A stretch of DNA of 64,000 nt from Burkholderia anthina (lineage in GTDB: Bacteria > Pseudomonadota > Gammaproteobacteria > Burkholderiales > Burkholderiaceae), in the NCBI RefSeq assembly GCF_902498995.1, contig NZ_CABVLY010000019.1:62001-126000 (forward strand). Direction: 5' to 3'. Below, in pieces: positions 40,756 to 49,241 of this stretch (positions are counted from its first letter, which is position 1; each line of letters begins with the position of its first letter). The notes beneath the pieces are model-generated. The model did no database searches, was not told where the DNA came from, and worked only from the letters and a program-made list of their open reading frames with translations. The position numbers were made by a program, and so were the translations under genes.

Positions 40756-41217
40756 CGCTGTGATGATGTGTTCGCGAACGTTGATGACGCTGTAGAACGT
40801 CGGTTTCGCGTGTTTTTCGATCCAGCGGGCCAGCAGCGCGTTGAGTTCTGCCTTCGCTTCCGACGTGACGTCCGGATACCCATCGGCGTACTCGCCGACT
40901 TCGTCGTATGCGCGTTCGCCCATCAAGTCGATTACGTCGTCTGCGTCGCAGAGGTGCTTGGTCGGAATCGGCGCGACTTCGCCGACGAACACGATGGCAC
41001 CGATGGTGAGGTCGTCGTGCATGTCGAGCAGTTCGTCGAGCTCATCACACGTGAAGTCCTCGTTGTTGCTGCTCCAAACGGTTCGAACTTTCGAACTCGT
41101 CCCATTGCTGCCCGCAGCGTTCGCGTCGACAATAGCTTCGCGGACAGGGCCAGCACCACTGTTCGCTGCCTCGCTCGCCTGTTTGGGAGTGGGGCTCTTT
41201 TCGTTTTGGGTGGTCAT
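40729..41217 (-). CDS. Hypothetical acidic phage protein, 162 aa
   Basis: It begins MTTQNEKSPTPKQASEAANS, with a low-complexity N-terminus (1-40). An acidic region DELDELLDMHDDLTIGAIVF follows, and the end AADMEGRDQ is the same as that of the 39418 product. No function is recognised. Confidence 0.6.
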   Translation of the reverse strand: MTTQNEKSPTPKQASEAANSGAGPVREAIVDANAAGSNGTSSKVRTVWSSNNEDFTCDELDELLDMHDDLTIGAIVFVGEVAPIPTKHLCDADDVIDLMGERAYDEVGEYADGYPDVTSEAKAELNALLARWIEKHAKPTFYSVINVREHIITAADMEGRDQ

Positions 41218-42014
41218 GATGTAGCCCTCCGGCGTTCATGAGCAGGCCGGCGCGCGCCGGGGAACTGCGGTTCGATTCGATATTCGGGGCGCGCGATCAC
41301 GTTCGCGATCAACTTCTTCCAGTTCGCGCGCGTGTTGAGCAGCGCCGGGCCGTCCGGGCCGTCGAGACGGTCTGCTGGCGTCGTCATGACAGTCAGCGGA
41401 TCGATCACATCGACGGGGACCGCGATGTTTGCGCAGCCGCTGTTGTAGTAGCCGAGATGTGCGCGGATGTCAGCAGACGGATATTTGCCAGCGCGAGTTG
41501 TGCGGTAGCAATACCCTGAGTTGTCCGGACACCATAGCGTGATGTACCGGTGCTCGCGCATCGTGTGGTGCACGCTGATAACGTAGTAGTCGCGCGGCGT
41601 GTCGCTCGGACACGGCGCCGGCGCAATGATCGGCAATGCAAACGCTGCCTCGCGGACGGCGGCCGCAGCATTGCGTTCATAGCCCCAAACGTTGGTGCCT
41701 GCGTCGCCTCCCATGTACGGAGGTGCGATCACGCCGCGCGGCAACTGCCACCCGGCTGTGATGTAGTCGCGCATGCGTTCGACCAGGCTGCGCAGCGTGC
41801 CGCCGTGCGTAAAGCCGCGCCAGCGGCCCCGCGAATCGTGCGTATAGACACGTTTGCCGGTGTAATCGTCGACGAACCATACGCGTCCTCGGCTATCGAG
41901 CTCGATCCGCGCGTAGCAGTCGTGCTGCGCGTTATAGAAGAATCGCCGCCCGGTCGATCCGATGGCCCTGATTAACTGGTTGGCGTGCTCGGCGCGTTCG
42001 GCCTTGGTGGTCAT
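41214..42014 (-). CDS. Hypothetical phage protein, 266 aa
   Basis: It opens MTTKAERAEHANQLIRAIGS. It is rich in aromatic and basic residues, with blocks such as FVDDYTGKRVYTH and DYYVISVHHTMREHRYITLW. No domain is recognised. It overlaps the next gene by 4 bp, and ten bases separate it from the cytosine methyltransferase. Confidence 0.6.
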   Translation of the reverse strand: MTTKAERAEHANQLIRAIGSTGRRFFYNAQHDCYARIELDSRGRVWFVDDYTGKRVYTHDSRGRWRGFTHGGTLRSLVERMRDYITAGWQLPRGVIAPPYMGGDAGTNVWGYERNAAAAVREAAFALPIIAPAPCPSDTPRDYYVISVHHTMREHRYITLWCPDNSGYCYRTTRAGKYPSADIRAHLGYYNSGCANIAVPVDVIDPLTVMTTPADRLDGPDGPALLNTRANWKKLIANVIARPEYRIEPQFPGARRPAHERRRATS

Positions 42015-42023
42015 GTGTGGTCC

Positions 42024-42830
42024 TCAGATGGTCAGGATGTCTTGCGCGGCGAGGATGAATTGCGTTGCCGCTTCGGCGTTGATCGCGTTGCCGTAGGCGC
42101 GCAGTCGTCCCACATGGCTGGGAGCGCCATCAACGAGCGGCTCAATTCCGGATTCAAGCAACCGACGATTTCCGTCGGCGCCGACAACATCGCGCCAGTC
42201 AAGCAATGCAGCCGAGCTGCATCCACCAACGTGACTCCGTCGTGATGCGCACTGCGCGGATTCGAGCGCACGGCGGTACGGTTCCGTCCGCCGCGGCTGT
42301 CGTTGACCGTTGGCGTGGGCCATAAAGAAAAGGCGCGGCCGTCGAATCGGAAATGCGATGCGGCGAGCGCATAGATCGACCGCCCCGCAGGCGTAGTTCG
42401 CGTTTTCAAGGTCGGCAAAAACTCGATCGAGCCAGCTGAGCCCGGCAGCACTTGCAACTTGCTCCCCAAGCACGTCGACAGGCCGGCACTGCCCAATGAG
42501 CCAGAACCAATCGGGCCACAGGTGCCGCTCGTCATCAAACCCAGCTCCTTTGCCTGCCGCGGAGAAAGGTTGGCACGGACAGGAACCGGTCCAAACAGGT
42601 CGATCGTCGGACCAGCCGGCGCGGCGAAGGGCATACGACCACACGCCGATTCCGGCGAAGAAATGGCACTGGTCGTAGGCTCGCAGGTCATCAGGTCGGA
42701 CATCCTCAATACTCCGTTCGTCGACATCGCCAGGAGCGATGTGCCCCGCGGCGATCAGGTTGCGCAGCCAGTGCGCGGCATACGGATCGATCTCGTTGTA
42801 GTACGCGGCCACGTAGTTCTCGGTGATCAT
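42024..42830 (-). CDS. C5-cytosine DNA methyltransferase
   Basis: 268 residues, a compact phage Dcm-type enzyme. Motif I is [17 protein letters not shown] (about 56-72). Motif IV is [13 protein letters not shown], with the catalytic Cys86. A motif VI-like GEQV follows, then a motif VIII-like RRPRLFFMA and motif X-like AYGNAI near the C-terminus. The target-recognition region is short. The start at 42830 overlaps the stop of the next methyltransferase. It probably protects phage DNA from host restriction. The sequence specificity cannot be read. Confidence 0.88.
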   Translation of the reverse strand: MITENYVAAYYNEIDPYAAHWLRNLIAAGHIAPGDVDERSIEDVRPDDLRAYDQCHFFAGIGVWSYALRRAGWSDDRPVWTGSCPCQPFSAAGKGAGFDDERHLWPDWFWLIGQCRPVDVLGEQVASAAGLSWLDRVFADLENANYACGAVDLCARRIAFPIRRPRLFFMAHANGQRQPRRTEPYRRALESAQCASRRSHVGGCSSAALLDWRDVVGADGNRRLLESGIEPLVDGAPSHVGRLRAYGNAINAEAATQFILAAQDILTI

Positions 42831-43945
42831 GCGAGCGCGAGCCCCGGCTGGCGCAACCGGTCGCGTTGCAGGGGTTCGTAATCGGGATTGAGTTCGCAGC
42901 CGAGGAAGCGGCGGCCGAGCCGCTGCGCGACCTGGCCCGTCGTGCCGCTGCCGAAGAACGGATCGAACACGACGTCGCCCGGCCGGCTGCCGGCGAGCAC
43001 GCACGGCTCGACGAGCGCTTCGGGGAACGTGGCGAAGTGCGCGCCGCTGTAGGATTGCGTCGGGATAGTCCACACCGACCGGCGATTGCGCTCGGTCGGC
43101 ATAATCGCCATGGCTTCGTCGAAGCTGCCGTTGTTCTTCGTGCCGCTGCCGTCTTCGGCCAGTTTGCGCGTCACGCGCCCGCGGTCACGCTCGGTGGCGT
43201 CAGTGCCATAGCCCCAGCCAACGCCGCGGCCGACAGCCTTCATGGTCCCGTTCGTCTTCGCCCCGCCATTCGCGCGCGCGCTGCCAATCTGCGCTTGCAC
43301 GTTCTGCGATAGACGCGCGTGCGTGTTCGGGCTGACCGGCTCGAGAATCGCGTCCTGGTCGAAGTAGTACTTCGGGCTCTTGCTCAGCAGGAACAGGTAT
43401 TCGTGCGCCTTCGTACACCGGTCGCGCATGCTCTCCGGCATCGGGTTCGGCTTGTGCCAGATGATGTCCTGTCGGAGATACCAGCCGGCGTCCTGCAGCG
43501 CGAACGCGAGGCGCCACGGCTGGCCCATCAAGTCTTTTGGCTTCAGGCCGGTGCGCTCGCGCGAGCCGGTACCGCTAGCCCGATGCTGAGCGGCGGCGAT
43601 CTGCTGCGCGCTGATCACCGAGCGATCCGACATTTGCCCCGTGCGGCCTTGCGCGCCCCACGATCCGGCGTACGCGTCGCCCATGTTCAGCCAGAGCGTG
43701 CCGTCATCCGCGAGCAGCTCGCGCGCGAGCTCGAACACGCCGACCATGGTCTCGATGAACTCGCGCAGCGTCGGCTCTTGCCCGATCTCGCGATGCTTGT
43801 AGCGATGCCCGGCCGGCAGATACGAGCGAAGGCCCCAATATGGCGGCGACGTAACGATCGTATGCACGCGCACGCCGTCGGCGATCATCGCGCGCATCAG
43901 GTCGCGGCAGTCGCCGCGGTGAGACTTGTCGAGCCAATCGCTCAT
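42827..43945 (-). CDS. N4-cytosine/N6-adenine DNA methyltransferase (beta class)
   Basis: 372 residues with motif [10 protein letters not shown] (33-40) before motif [15 protein letters not shown] (about 335-348), the beta-class order. SPPY often marks N4-cytosine enzymes, but N6-adenine is possible. The central part (about 190-290) is the variable target-recognition segment. The ATG at 43945 has GAGG six bases upstream and is preferred to the ATG at 43951. Confidence 0.9.
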   Translation of the reverse strand: MSDWLDKSHRGDCRDLMRAMIADGVRVHTIVTSPPYWGLRSYLPAGHRYKHREIGQEPTLREFIETMVGVFELARELLADDGTLWLNMGDAYAGSWGAQGRTGQMSDRSVISAQQIAAAQHRASGTGSRERTGLKPKDLMGQPWRLAFALQDAGWYLRQDIIWHKPNPMPESMRDRCTKAHEYLFLLSKSPKYYFDQDAILEPVSPNTHARLSQNVQAQIGSARANGGAKTNGTMKAVGRGVGWGYGTDATERDRGRVTRKLAEDGSGTKNNGSFDEAMAIMPTERNRRSVWTIPTQSYSGAHFATFPEALVEPCVLAGSRPGDVVFDPFFGSGTTGQVAQRLGRRFLGCELNPDYEPLQRDRLRQPGLALA

Positions 43946-44120
43946 CGTCATCCTCAATCAGTGTTTCAGCCTCAATGGCGGATGCTCGACTGCACTGAGT
44001 AGCCGAGCGTCTGCCGTTGAAGCCGGGAAGGAAAAAAGAAGGGCGCCGAACAGGCCGCCCACAAGAAGAAACCGCGCATCCGAGGCAACGGAATTTGCGC
44101 GGCTTGAGGTAGCGGGGGAG

Positions 44121-44816
44121 TTAGTAATCTCCGCGGCCCGGATACGACGTATCGATGTCGTCGACGTCGCAATCAATGACCAGCTTCGTACCGGCTGCGT
44201 AGAGTTGGAACAGCTTCCGTTCGAAACCGTAAATCGGCCCGATGAAGAGCGCATTCTTCGGGTCGATCTCGTTGATCCTGACGCTGTACACGCGCCCGTC
44301 CATCGTGTCGATTCGCCACGGGCACCGATACCGGTCGATTCCGGCTTCCTTGTCGAGCCCGATATGGGTGAATGATCCCTCGGTATCCACCGTCAACGTG
44401 ATTCGGTCGGGCAAGTCGCATGAGCAGGAGTACGACTGCTTCTCGGCTTGGAATTTGATGAACTCCGCCACCAGCTCGGACAACTTGATCTCTTCAGGCG
44501 CGGGAGCGAGAAGTTCGTCGAGCTGCGTCGCCACGTGCCTTTCGATCTGCTCATTCAGACCTGCTTCGACACGCTTCCGAATGATCTTGAGGATCAGGTC
44601 GTTGTATCCGGGGAGGCCGAGCTTCGTGAAATCGACCTGGACAGCTTTCTTGACGTGTTCGCTCAGTTGCTTGCCGAATTCCGAATAGCTTTGCAGCTCG
44701 TCGTTGACGATCGACGTGATAGTTTTCGTCAGCTTCTCTTCGATGGCTTTCTCGATGGTGCCGGAGGTGACGATGTTTGAAAATGCGTTCGAGACGGCTT
44801 GTTCAAGCTCTTTCAT
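44121..44816 (-). CDS. Hypothetical phage protein with long helical N-terminus, 231 aa
   Basis: Opens MKELEQAVSNAFSNIVTSGT. Residues 1-120 are amphipathic helical and may form a coiled coil (IEKAIEEKLTKTITSIVNDE). The C-terminal half is beta-rich (RITLTVDTEGSFTHIGL). The start at 44816 lies within a longer open frame and has a fitting N-terminus. Function unknown. Confidence 0.65.
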   Translation of the reverse strand: MKELEQAVSNAFSNIVTSGTIEKAIEEKLTKTITSIVNDELQSYSEFGKQLSEHVKKAVQVDFTKLGLPGYNDLILKIIRKRVEAGLNEQIERHVATQLDELLAPAPEEIKLSELVAEFIKFQAEKQSYSCSCDLPDRITLTVDTEGSFTHIGLDKEAGIDRYRCPWRIDTMDGRVYSVRINEIDPKNALFIGPIYGFERKLFQLYAAGTKLVIDCDVDDIDTSYPGRGDY

Positions 44817-44866
44817 GGGCTTTCCCGTAAGTGTGTGATGCCGAAGTAGTAGCGATGCGCCGCGCG

Positions 44867-44980
44867 TTAAGTGCGCTGCGCGACTGGTGCGAGCTCGATG
44901 CGATCGGAGTCTTGTTGCAGAATGGATTGCAGGCAGAGGAATACGATGATGGCCGCGAGCGCACCGAGCCAGATTTTCAC
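44867..44980 (-). CDS. 37-residue membrane peptide
   Basis: A GTG start at 44980 overlaps the stop of the upstream gene (GTGA). The peptide begins with KIWLGALAAIIVFLCLQSIL, a single hydrophobic helix, then has a short polar tail. The overlap and helix argue for a real gene; no family is recognised. Confidence 0.45.
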   Translation of the reverse strand: MKIWLGALAAIIVFLCLQSILQQDSDRIELAPVAQRT

Positions 44981-45186
44981 CAGGGCCACGTGAGAATCCC
45001 CGCACGGTACGCGACACAGAGGAACCAGACACAGCCGATAGCGACACCGCATGCCATTGCAACGGCGCTTCCCTTGGCGACGTATCCGTGAAGGTCGTTG
45101 CAGGATGCGAGCAGGGCGTTATCGCTCGGTGCTTGCGTCACAAGCGATCGTTTGTTTCGCGTAAATACAGGCTGAAGGCTGTTCAT
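44977..45186 (-). CDS. Small membrane protein, 69 aa
   Basis: It begins MNSLQPVFTRNKRSLVTQAP. A hydrophobic segment SAVAMACGVAIGCVWFLCVA lies in the C-terminal half. GAGGG precedes the ATG. It may be an early phage membrane protein (superinfection or holin-like), but nothing specific is recognised. Confidence 0.5.
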   Translation of the reverse strand: MNSLQPVFTRNKRSLVTQAPSDNALLASCNDLHGYVAKGSAVAMACGVAIGCVWFLCVAYRAGILTWPW

Positions 45187-45282
45187 TGGTCCCTCGAAAT
45201 TCTTGTTTGGTCTCGTCAGTGCGCGCCTAACGCGCAGAGAACCGGGCGACTGTGTTGCTTGGCCGCCCGTCCTTTCGACCTG

Positions 45283-45459
45283 TTACGCGAGCGCGCTTTC
45301 GCTCCACCAGCATTCCATCGCGCGGCCATCGGCGGACCGGTAGCGAACGAGGTAGCTGTTTTCGCTGGCTGCGTATTCAGCGCGGCCGACGACCTCGCCG
45401 CTTTCGCTGCTCGCGGTGATCGTTACGTGACTGCCGATTGCATATTTAAAATGGGCCAT
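45283..45459 (-). CDS. Small phage protein, 58 aa
   Basis: Translated from 45459: it opens MAHFKYAIGSHVTITASSES, then has a beta-rich core (VVGRAEYAASENSYLVRYRS) and ends in WWSESALA. It looks like a small SH3/Tudor-like barrel of the kind used as a nucleic-acid or protein adaptor. CGGAGAAAAGC precedes the ATG. It is short but has clear codon character. Confidence 0.6.
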   Translation of the reverse strand: MAHFKYAIGSHVTITASSESGEVVGRAEYAASENSYLVRYRSADGRAMECWWSESALA

Positions 45460-45485
45460 GCTTTTCTCCGGGTGGTTGTCTTCAG

Positions 45486-45779
45486 TTACAGGATGGCGGT
45501 CAGCGTCTTGCTGCCGTTGCCGTGATCGACTCGAAGCATCAGCGGCGTCCCGGCAAACAGTTCGGGCCGCAGCACGCGCAGGGCATTGATGAAGTTGACC
45601 GGTGCCTCGAACCCGTTGCCGAGCAGCGCGGTCGTAACCGCGAGCTCGGGATCGTCTTCACCAGGTGTGAAGAACGACGCGAGAATCGGAATTTTGTGTT
45701 CTTTGCAGATAGCGATGACCTGCGTCATGAGCGGCGAGATTTGCTCGTCGTAAATCTGTTCCTTGGTGACGGTTGTCAT
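45486..45779 (-). CDS. Hypothetical phage protein, 97 aa
   Basis: It opens MTTVTKEQIYDEQISPLMTQ, an alpha/beta protein with HKIPILASFFTPGEDDPELA in the middle. Proteins of this look occur in many temperate phages as 'hypothetical'. No function is recognised. Confidence 0.6.
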   Translation of the reverse strand: MTTVTKEQIYDEQISPLMTQVIAICKEHKIPILASFFTPGEDDPELAVTTALLGNGFEAPVNFINALRVLRPELFAGTPLMLRVDHGNGSKTLTAIL

Positions 45780-45869
45780 CGTGGGTTCCTCAAGGGATGG
45801 TCAATCGAGGCCGGTTTCGGCGAGTGCATCGCGGACCGGAAAGGAGCGTGTTCGAACGCTGCAGGTGGG

Positions 45870-46664
45870 TTAGAACAGACCGCCTATTACCCCAGGCGTC
45901 CAGTTCGTGATCACCAGCTCGCCGCTTGCATCCGGTCGACCGTGGCGATTCGCGACGGAATAGCGAATGTCGAGCTCGAGCATGTGGAAACCATCGAAGG
46001 CGCGGCGGATGTCCGGATGTTCGTTGATCGACACCATGACCTTGCCGCGTGCATTGCGCATCAGCGCTGCCATTGCCTCGTATTCTTCAAAGCCGAATGG
46101 GACGCCGTATCCCTCGGTTTGCCAGTACGGTGGATCGAGGTAAATGAACGTGTGCGGTCGGTCATACCGCTCGACGCACTCTCGCCACGGAAGGTTTTCG
46201 ACGTGAGTACCGGCTAGGCGTAGGTGTGCCGCCGAAAGCTGTTCTTCGATCCGCAGCAGGTTGACCGAAGGTGCGGTCGTGGCGGTGCCGAAAGTCTGTC
46301 CTGAGACCTTCCCGCCAAACGCATGATGCTGAAGGTAGAAGAAACGGGCCGCTCGCTGAATGTCGGTCAGTGTCTCGGGCCGCGTGATCTGCTGCCATTT
46401 GAAGACTTGCCGGCTGCTGATCGCCCATTTGAACTGGCGGACGAACTCTTCCAGGTGGTTTTGCACAACCCGGTAGAGATTGACCAGTTCGCCGTTGACG
46501 TCGTTGATGACCTCGACGGGTGCCGGCACTGGTCGCAGGAAGTAGAGTGCAGCGCCACCGCAGAACGCCTCGACGTAGCATTCGTGCGGAGGGAAAAGTG
46601 GGATCAGCTTGTCGGCAAGGCGGCGTTTGCCGCCGAGCCAAGGAATGATTGGTGTTGGTTGCAT
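45870..46664 (-). CDS. N6-adenine DNA methyltransferase (D12/Dam class)
   Basis: 264 residues, alpha class. Motif X is PIIPWLGGKRRLADKL (5-20), motif I is VEAFCGGAALYF (31-42) and motif IV is LDPPYW (176-181). The length matches Dam-type phage enzymes. It may methylate GATC or another adenine site; the specificity is not readable. It is the third DNA methyltransferase of the operon, and each is of a different class. Confidence 0.92.
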   Translation of the reverse strand: MQPTPIIPWLGGKRRLADKLIPLFPPHECYVEAFCGGAALYFLRPVPAPVEVINDVNGELVNLYRVVQNHLEEFVRQFKWAISSRQVFKWQQITRPETLTDIQRAARFFYLQHHAFGGKVSGQTFGTATTAPSVNLLRIEEQLSAAHLRLAGTHVENLPWRECVERYDRPHTFIYLDPPYWQTEGYGVPFGFEEYEAMAALMRNARGKVMVSINEHPDIRRAFDGFHMLELDIRYSVANRHGRPDASGELVITNWTPGVIGGLF

Positions 46665-46866
46665 CTATTGGCCAAGTGAGTCCATCCGTGATAGCCTTCG
46701 TCCGCCTCTGCAGGGGTGACGTGGCCTTGCCGGATTCGCAGTGCGCACTGCGGGTGCGGGGCGTGCCGGGTGCTCTAACACCAGGTACGTCGCCGCGTCC
46801 TTTCCTACTGCTGCTGGTCGATCGCGACCAGCCTTATCGATGCGTTGCCATTCGCGTCCGATCTCG

Positions 46867-47031
46867 TTATGCGCTGTCTCGCTCGCGGGCTTGTTGATTC
46901 AAATCGCTGACGGCCCGCGCTGACAGCAAAATGCGGATGTCCGTATTGCCGATGACGACGAAATCGTCGTCAATCTCGGTCGCCCCTGCTTCGCGCAGAA
47001 GCAGGAGCGCGGCTTGTGAGAGCTTTGCCAT
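46867..47031 (-). CDS. Small phage protein, 54 aa
   Basis: It opens MAKLSQAALLLLREAGATEI and continues DDDFVVIGNTDIRILLSARA, a compact helix-strand fold. GGAGAACGC precedes the ATG at 47031. No family is recognised. The 200 bp on its downstream side (46665-46866) hold a CTGGTCG/CGACCAG hairpin near 46812 and nothing else clear. Confidence 0.55.
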   Translation of the reverse strand: MAKLSQAALLLLREAGATEIDDDFVVIGNTDIRILLSARAVSDLNQQARERDSA

Positions 47032-47064
47032 GCGTTCTCCAAGGCCCGCCGTAGCGGGCGCGGG

Positions 47065-47223
47065 TTATGTGGTCGCCGGTTCTAGTTCCGTGCGTTGGTT
47101 CGGGCGATTGGCGATCGCGGCGATCAGTTCGAGCCCGCGGTCCCGAGTCACGGGCCGCTTCGTCTTGCGAACCCGATGCCCCGTGCGCTCATACACGAGG
47201 ACGACGTGGTAGAGCTTTTCCAT
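47065..47223 (-). CDS. Small basic phage protein, 52 aa
   Basis: It opens MEKLYHVVLVYERTGHRVRK and is rich in Arg/Lys. AGGAGAAAG precedes the ATG at 47223. It is probably a nucleic-acid or protein-binding early peptide; function unknown. Confidence 0.55.
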   Translation of the reverse strand: MEKLYHVVLVYERTGHRVRKTKRPVTRDRGLELIAAIANRPNQRTELEPATT

Positions 47224-47251
47224 CGTCTTTCTCCTGTAGCGGGAGCAGTGG

Positions 47252-47488
47252 TTAGACGGGGTTCAACCGCGAAACGAGCGGATGGGCGTGGCTGCCGGAG
47301 TCGAGCCGAACGCGGACGCGATGAACGCATGGCACGTTCAGGCGCTCTTCGTTCCATTGGCCGTGAAACCATTCCTTGTGGCCCTCGACCGTGGCCGATT
47401 TGACGCGGCCCGACATGGTGGTCCAGGTGACGCGCTGTCCTTGCTGTGGCATCGCGCGATAAGCCTTGCGGCGCTGACGTGCGTTCAT
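47252..47488 (-). CDS. Small basic phage protein, 78 aa
   Basis: It begins MNARQRRKAYRAMPQQGQRV, followed by a beta-strand-like VTWTTMSGRVKSATVEGH. The Arg-rich start resembles RNA- or DNA-binding tails. No family is recognised. Confidence 0.55.
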   Translation of the reverse strand: MNARQRRKAYRAMPQQGQRVTWTTMSGRVKSATVEGHKEWFHGQWNEERLNVPCVHRVRVRLDSGSHAHPLVSRLNPV

Positions 47489-47515
47489 CGGCGTTTCCCC
47501 TTCGTGTTGCGTTGG

Positions 47516-47623
47516 TCACTGTTTCCGCTGTCGGCGTGGCCCTTGCCGAAGATCAAACACGACGACGAGCAGAAGGGCTGAAGCGAAAACACCGAGACCG
47601 ACACCAACAAGTAATGTGGTCAT
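47516..47623 (-). CDS. 35-residue membrane peptide
   Basis: It opens MTTLLVGVGLGVFASALLLV, one transmembrane helix, and then has a basic tail (RQGPRRQRKQ). Its ATG overlaps a tiny upstream reading frame. It is typical of early-operon membrane peptides, but the support is only composition and coupling. Confidence 0.45.
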   Translation of the reverse strand: MTTLLVGVGLGVFASALLLVVVFDLRQGPRRQRKQ

Positions 47624-48111
47624 AGATTAGTCATCCGAAATATATTGAGGCCGGTTAGATTTCTGGCGGCCTGACCGCGCTCAAGGAATGGCACTGAAGG
47701 TCAATGCGATTCGATCAGCGCGGTCGACGTGCCGGTTACGTTGTCCGGCGCCGGTTAGCATCCCGGCCGTTCTCTTGACCGTCCGTCGGCTTGCCAAGCC
47801 CTATTTCTGAGGTGACGGGTCCACTTCGTTTATCTCTCGCAGGACTGGCGAGTCGCGCTCACCGATGGAGTGTGCTGTCCATCTACCCGGGCGCAATTTC
47901 GAAACTCTCAAGGGCGCGCACTCGACGTCCTGTTTGCGCTGCAGGTCGGTTGATTGGTGCGGAGGATCCGCGTCCGAATGCGCGCTCTTGAGAGCTTGGA
48001 TCGCAACAGCGTTCAGGGAGGGCGCCTCTGTCCTACTACGGGGTGAGCGTGGCTACGGGCTATTTAGAGCCGCCGCGACGGCTTGAGGCACCCTCACTGA
48101 ACGTTGTTGCA
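47624..48111. other. Early leader region between the first leftward frame and the small-gene operon
   Basis: About 490 bp downstream of PL without a supported gene on either strand. The word GCCGGTTAG occurs at about 47652 and 47750, with a related GCCGGTTACG near 47730. These repeats could be RNA recognition sites (nut-like) or simply chance. No terminator is clear. Confidence 0.4.
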
Positions 48112-48366
48112 TCACTCGCGCGCCCGACTACTCCCGGTCGTGCCGGCTCCGGGCCGCGCGAGGTTTGTGCCGATTACAACGCCATCGGACACGTGTTGCT
48201 GGCTGTCTTGCATCAGGCTCGCTCGGCGCGCTGCGGTTTTCCGCTGTGTCCGTCCTGACTCACGACGCAGATCGCGCCGGCCTGTCGCCTGCTTTCGCAA
48301 GCTCGGCTTACCTTCGATTGTCTGGACGATGCCGGCCTGGCTGCTGCCGATCCGTCTAAGGAGCAA
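48112..48366 (-). CDS. Arg-rich small protein at the N position (possible antiterminator)
   Basis: An 84-residue frame that would be the first gene read from PL, about 35 bp after the likely start point. It has a TTG start and an Arg-rich stretch (ATGRRDLRRESGRTQRKTAA) like the RNA-binding motif of lambdoid N proteins. N proteins diverge beyond recognition, so the case rests on position, size and basic motif. The weak ribosome site is a concern. Confidence 0.35.
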   Translation of the reverse strand: MLLRRIGSSQAGIVQTIEGKPSLRKQATGRRDLRRESGRTQRKTAARRASLMQDSQQHVSDGVVIGTNLARPGAGTTGSSRARE

Positions 48367-48408
48367 TCCCCAGAGGGGAGGCGCAGCGTTCTGTGCTGCG
48401 TTGAGATG

Positions 48409-48449
48409 AATTACACCAAATGGTGAAGTCTATGTCAACACCAAACGGT
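48409..48449 (-). promoter_or_regulatory. Leftward early promoter PL with operators OL1 and OL2
   Basis: On the minus strand, TTGACA (plus 48432-48437) and TGTAAT (plus 48409-48414) are separated by exactly 17 bp. The palindrome CACCAAATGGTG (48413-48424) covers the -10/spacer, and CACCAAACGGTG (48438-48449) abuts the -35. The same palindrome occurs three times between cI and cro. Repressor bound here would silence the leftward operon. Confidence 0.88.
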
Positions 48450-48524
48450 GAATTTTTGGGTTTGACGTGATGAAGTGGTGGTGTGACGAGCTATCCGAGC
48501 AATAGCCGGGTGTGTTTGGGAATG

Positions 48525-48551
48525 AAAAAAGCCCGCGCGCGGCGGGCTTTT
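48525..48551. terminator. Bidirectional terminator after the rex-position gene
   Basis: GCCCGC (48531-48536) pairs with GCGGGC (48542-48547), with A's before and T's after, so it works both ways. It ends the cI transcript just short of OL. Confidence 0.88.
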
Positions 48552-48576
48552 GTCACTTGCTACTTGATATCTGATA

Positions 48577-49215
48577 TTAGAGCTGATCGGCTCCGGATTT
48601 TGCTGCCTGATCTTGCTCGCTTTGTCTGGCGTCCCAGTAAGCGCGGTCTGAGATGAAAACCTTGGACTGGTCGACGGTGCCGCTCCGCATTTCGGCGTTG
48701 ATTGTCACCTTTTTTCCAATCCACTTGAGGGATTGATTGTCAAAAGTCGCGCCTGCACCGTTCTGGACAGTGCCTGTTTTAGATTGGCTGGGTGGGCCGT
48801 AGCGCTGGATCAGAACGTCGGCGAGTTGAGAGAAATTCTCCGGTTTCGTCGCGAGGACAAACGTGACGGGCTTTCCGTCTGAAATCATTACGTTGACTTC
48901 ATAGCCAAAACCGAGTTTCGGTGTGTTCCAGATGGTCCCGTAGCTACTCCGGCCATATCCGTCGAAGCACATGCTGCTCATCTTGAATACTGCAGAGTAG
49001 TCCGTGTGAGACCCGTCCTTCGGGCAGTCTGGCAAAGTGCCGGAATCCGGGAACGGCTCGCCAAACTTGAAGCCTAGAAAACCGTCCGGCTCCTTGGTCC
49101 AAGTCCGCTCATGGCCTTTCTGGGGTTTCTTCGCCTTAGCCGGCCCCGCGGCGAGTGCGGCGGCACAAAGAAGTGCGAACGACACCCGTGCAATTGATTT
49201 TGATACTTTTCCCAT
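48577..49215 (-). CDS. Exported protein co-transcribed with the repressor
   Basis: 212 residues with a clear signal peptide (about 1-29: basic start, then RVSFALLCAAALAAGPAKA). The mature part is beta-rich, with two cysteines (LPDCPKDG, SSMCFDGYG) that could form a disulfide, and is probably periplasmic. It starts 26 bp after the cI stop and ends before a terminator next to OL, the place of rexAB in lambda. It should therefore be made in the lysogen. No family is recognised. Superinfection exclusion or host conversion is inferred from position. Confidence 0.75.
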   Translation of the reverse strand: MGKVSKSIARVSFALLCAAALAAGPAKAKKPQKGHERTWTKEPDGFLGFKFGEPFPDSGTLPDCPKDGSHTDYSAVFKMSSMCFDGYGRSSYGTIWNTPKLGFGYEVNVMISDGKPVTFVLATKPENFSQLADVLIQRYGPPSQSKTGTVQNGAGATFDNQSLKWIGKKVTINAEMRSGTVDQSKVFISDRAYWDARQSEQDQAAKSGADQL

Positions 49216-49241
49216 GGTCCCCGATTACTGTTGGTCTGTTG

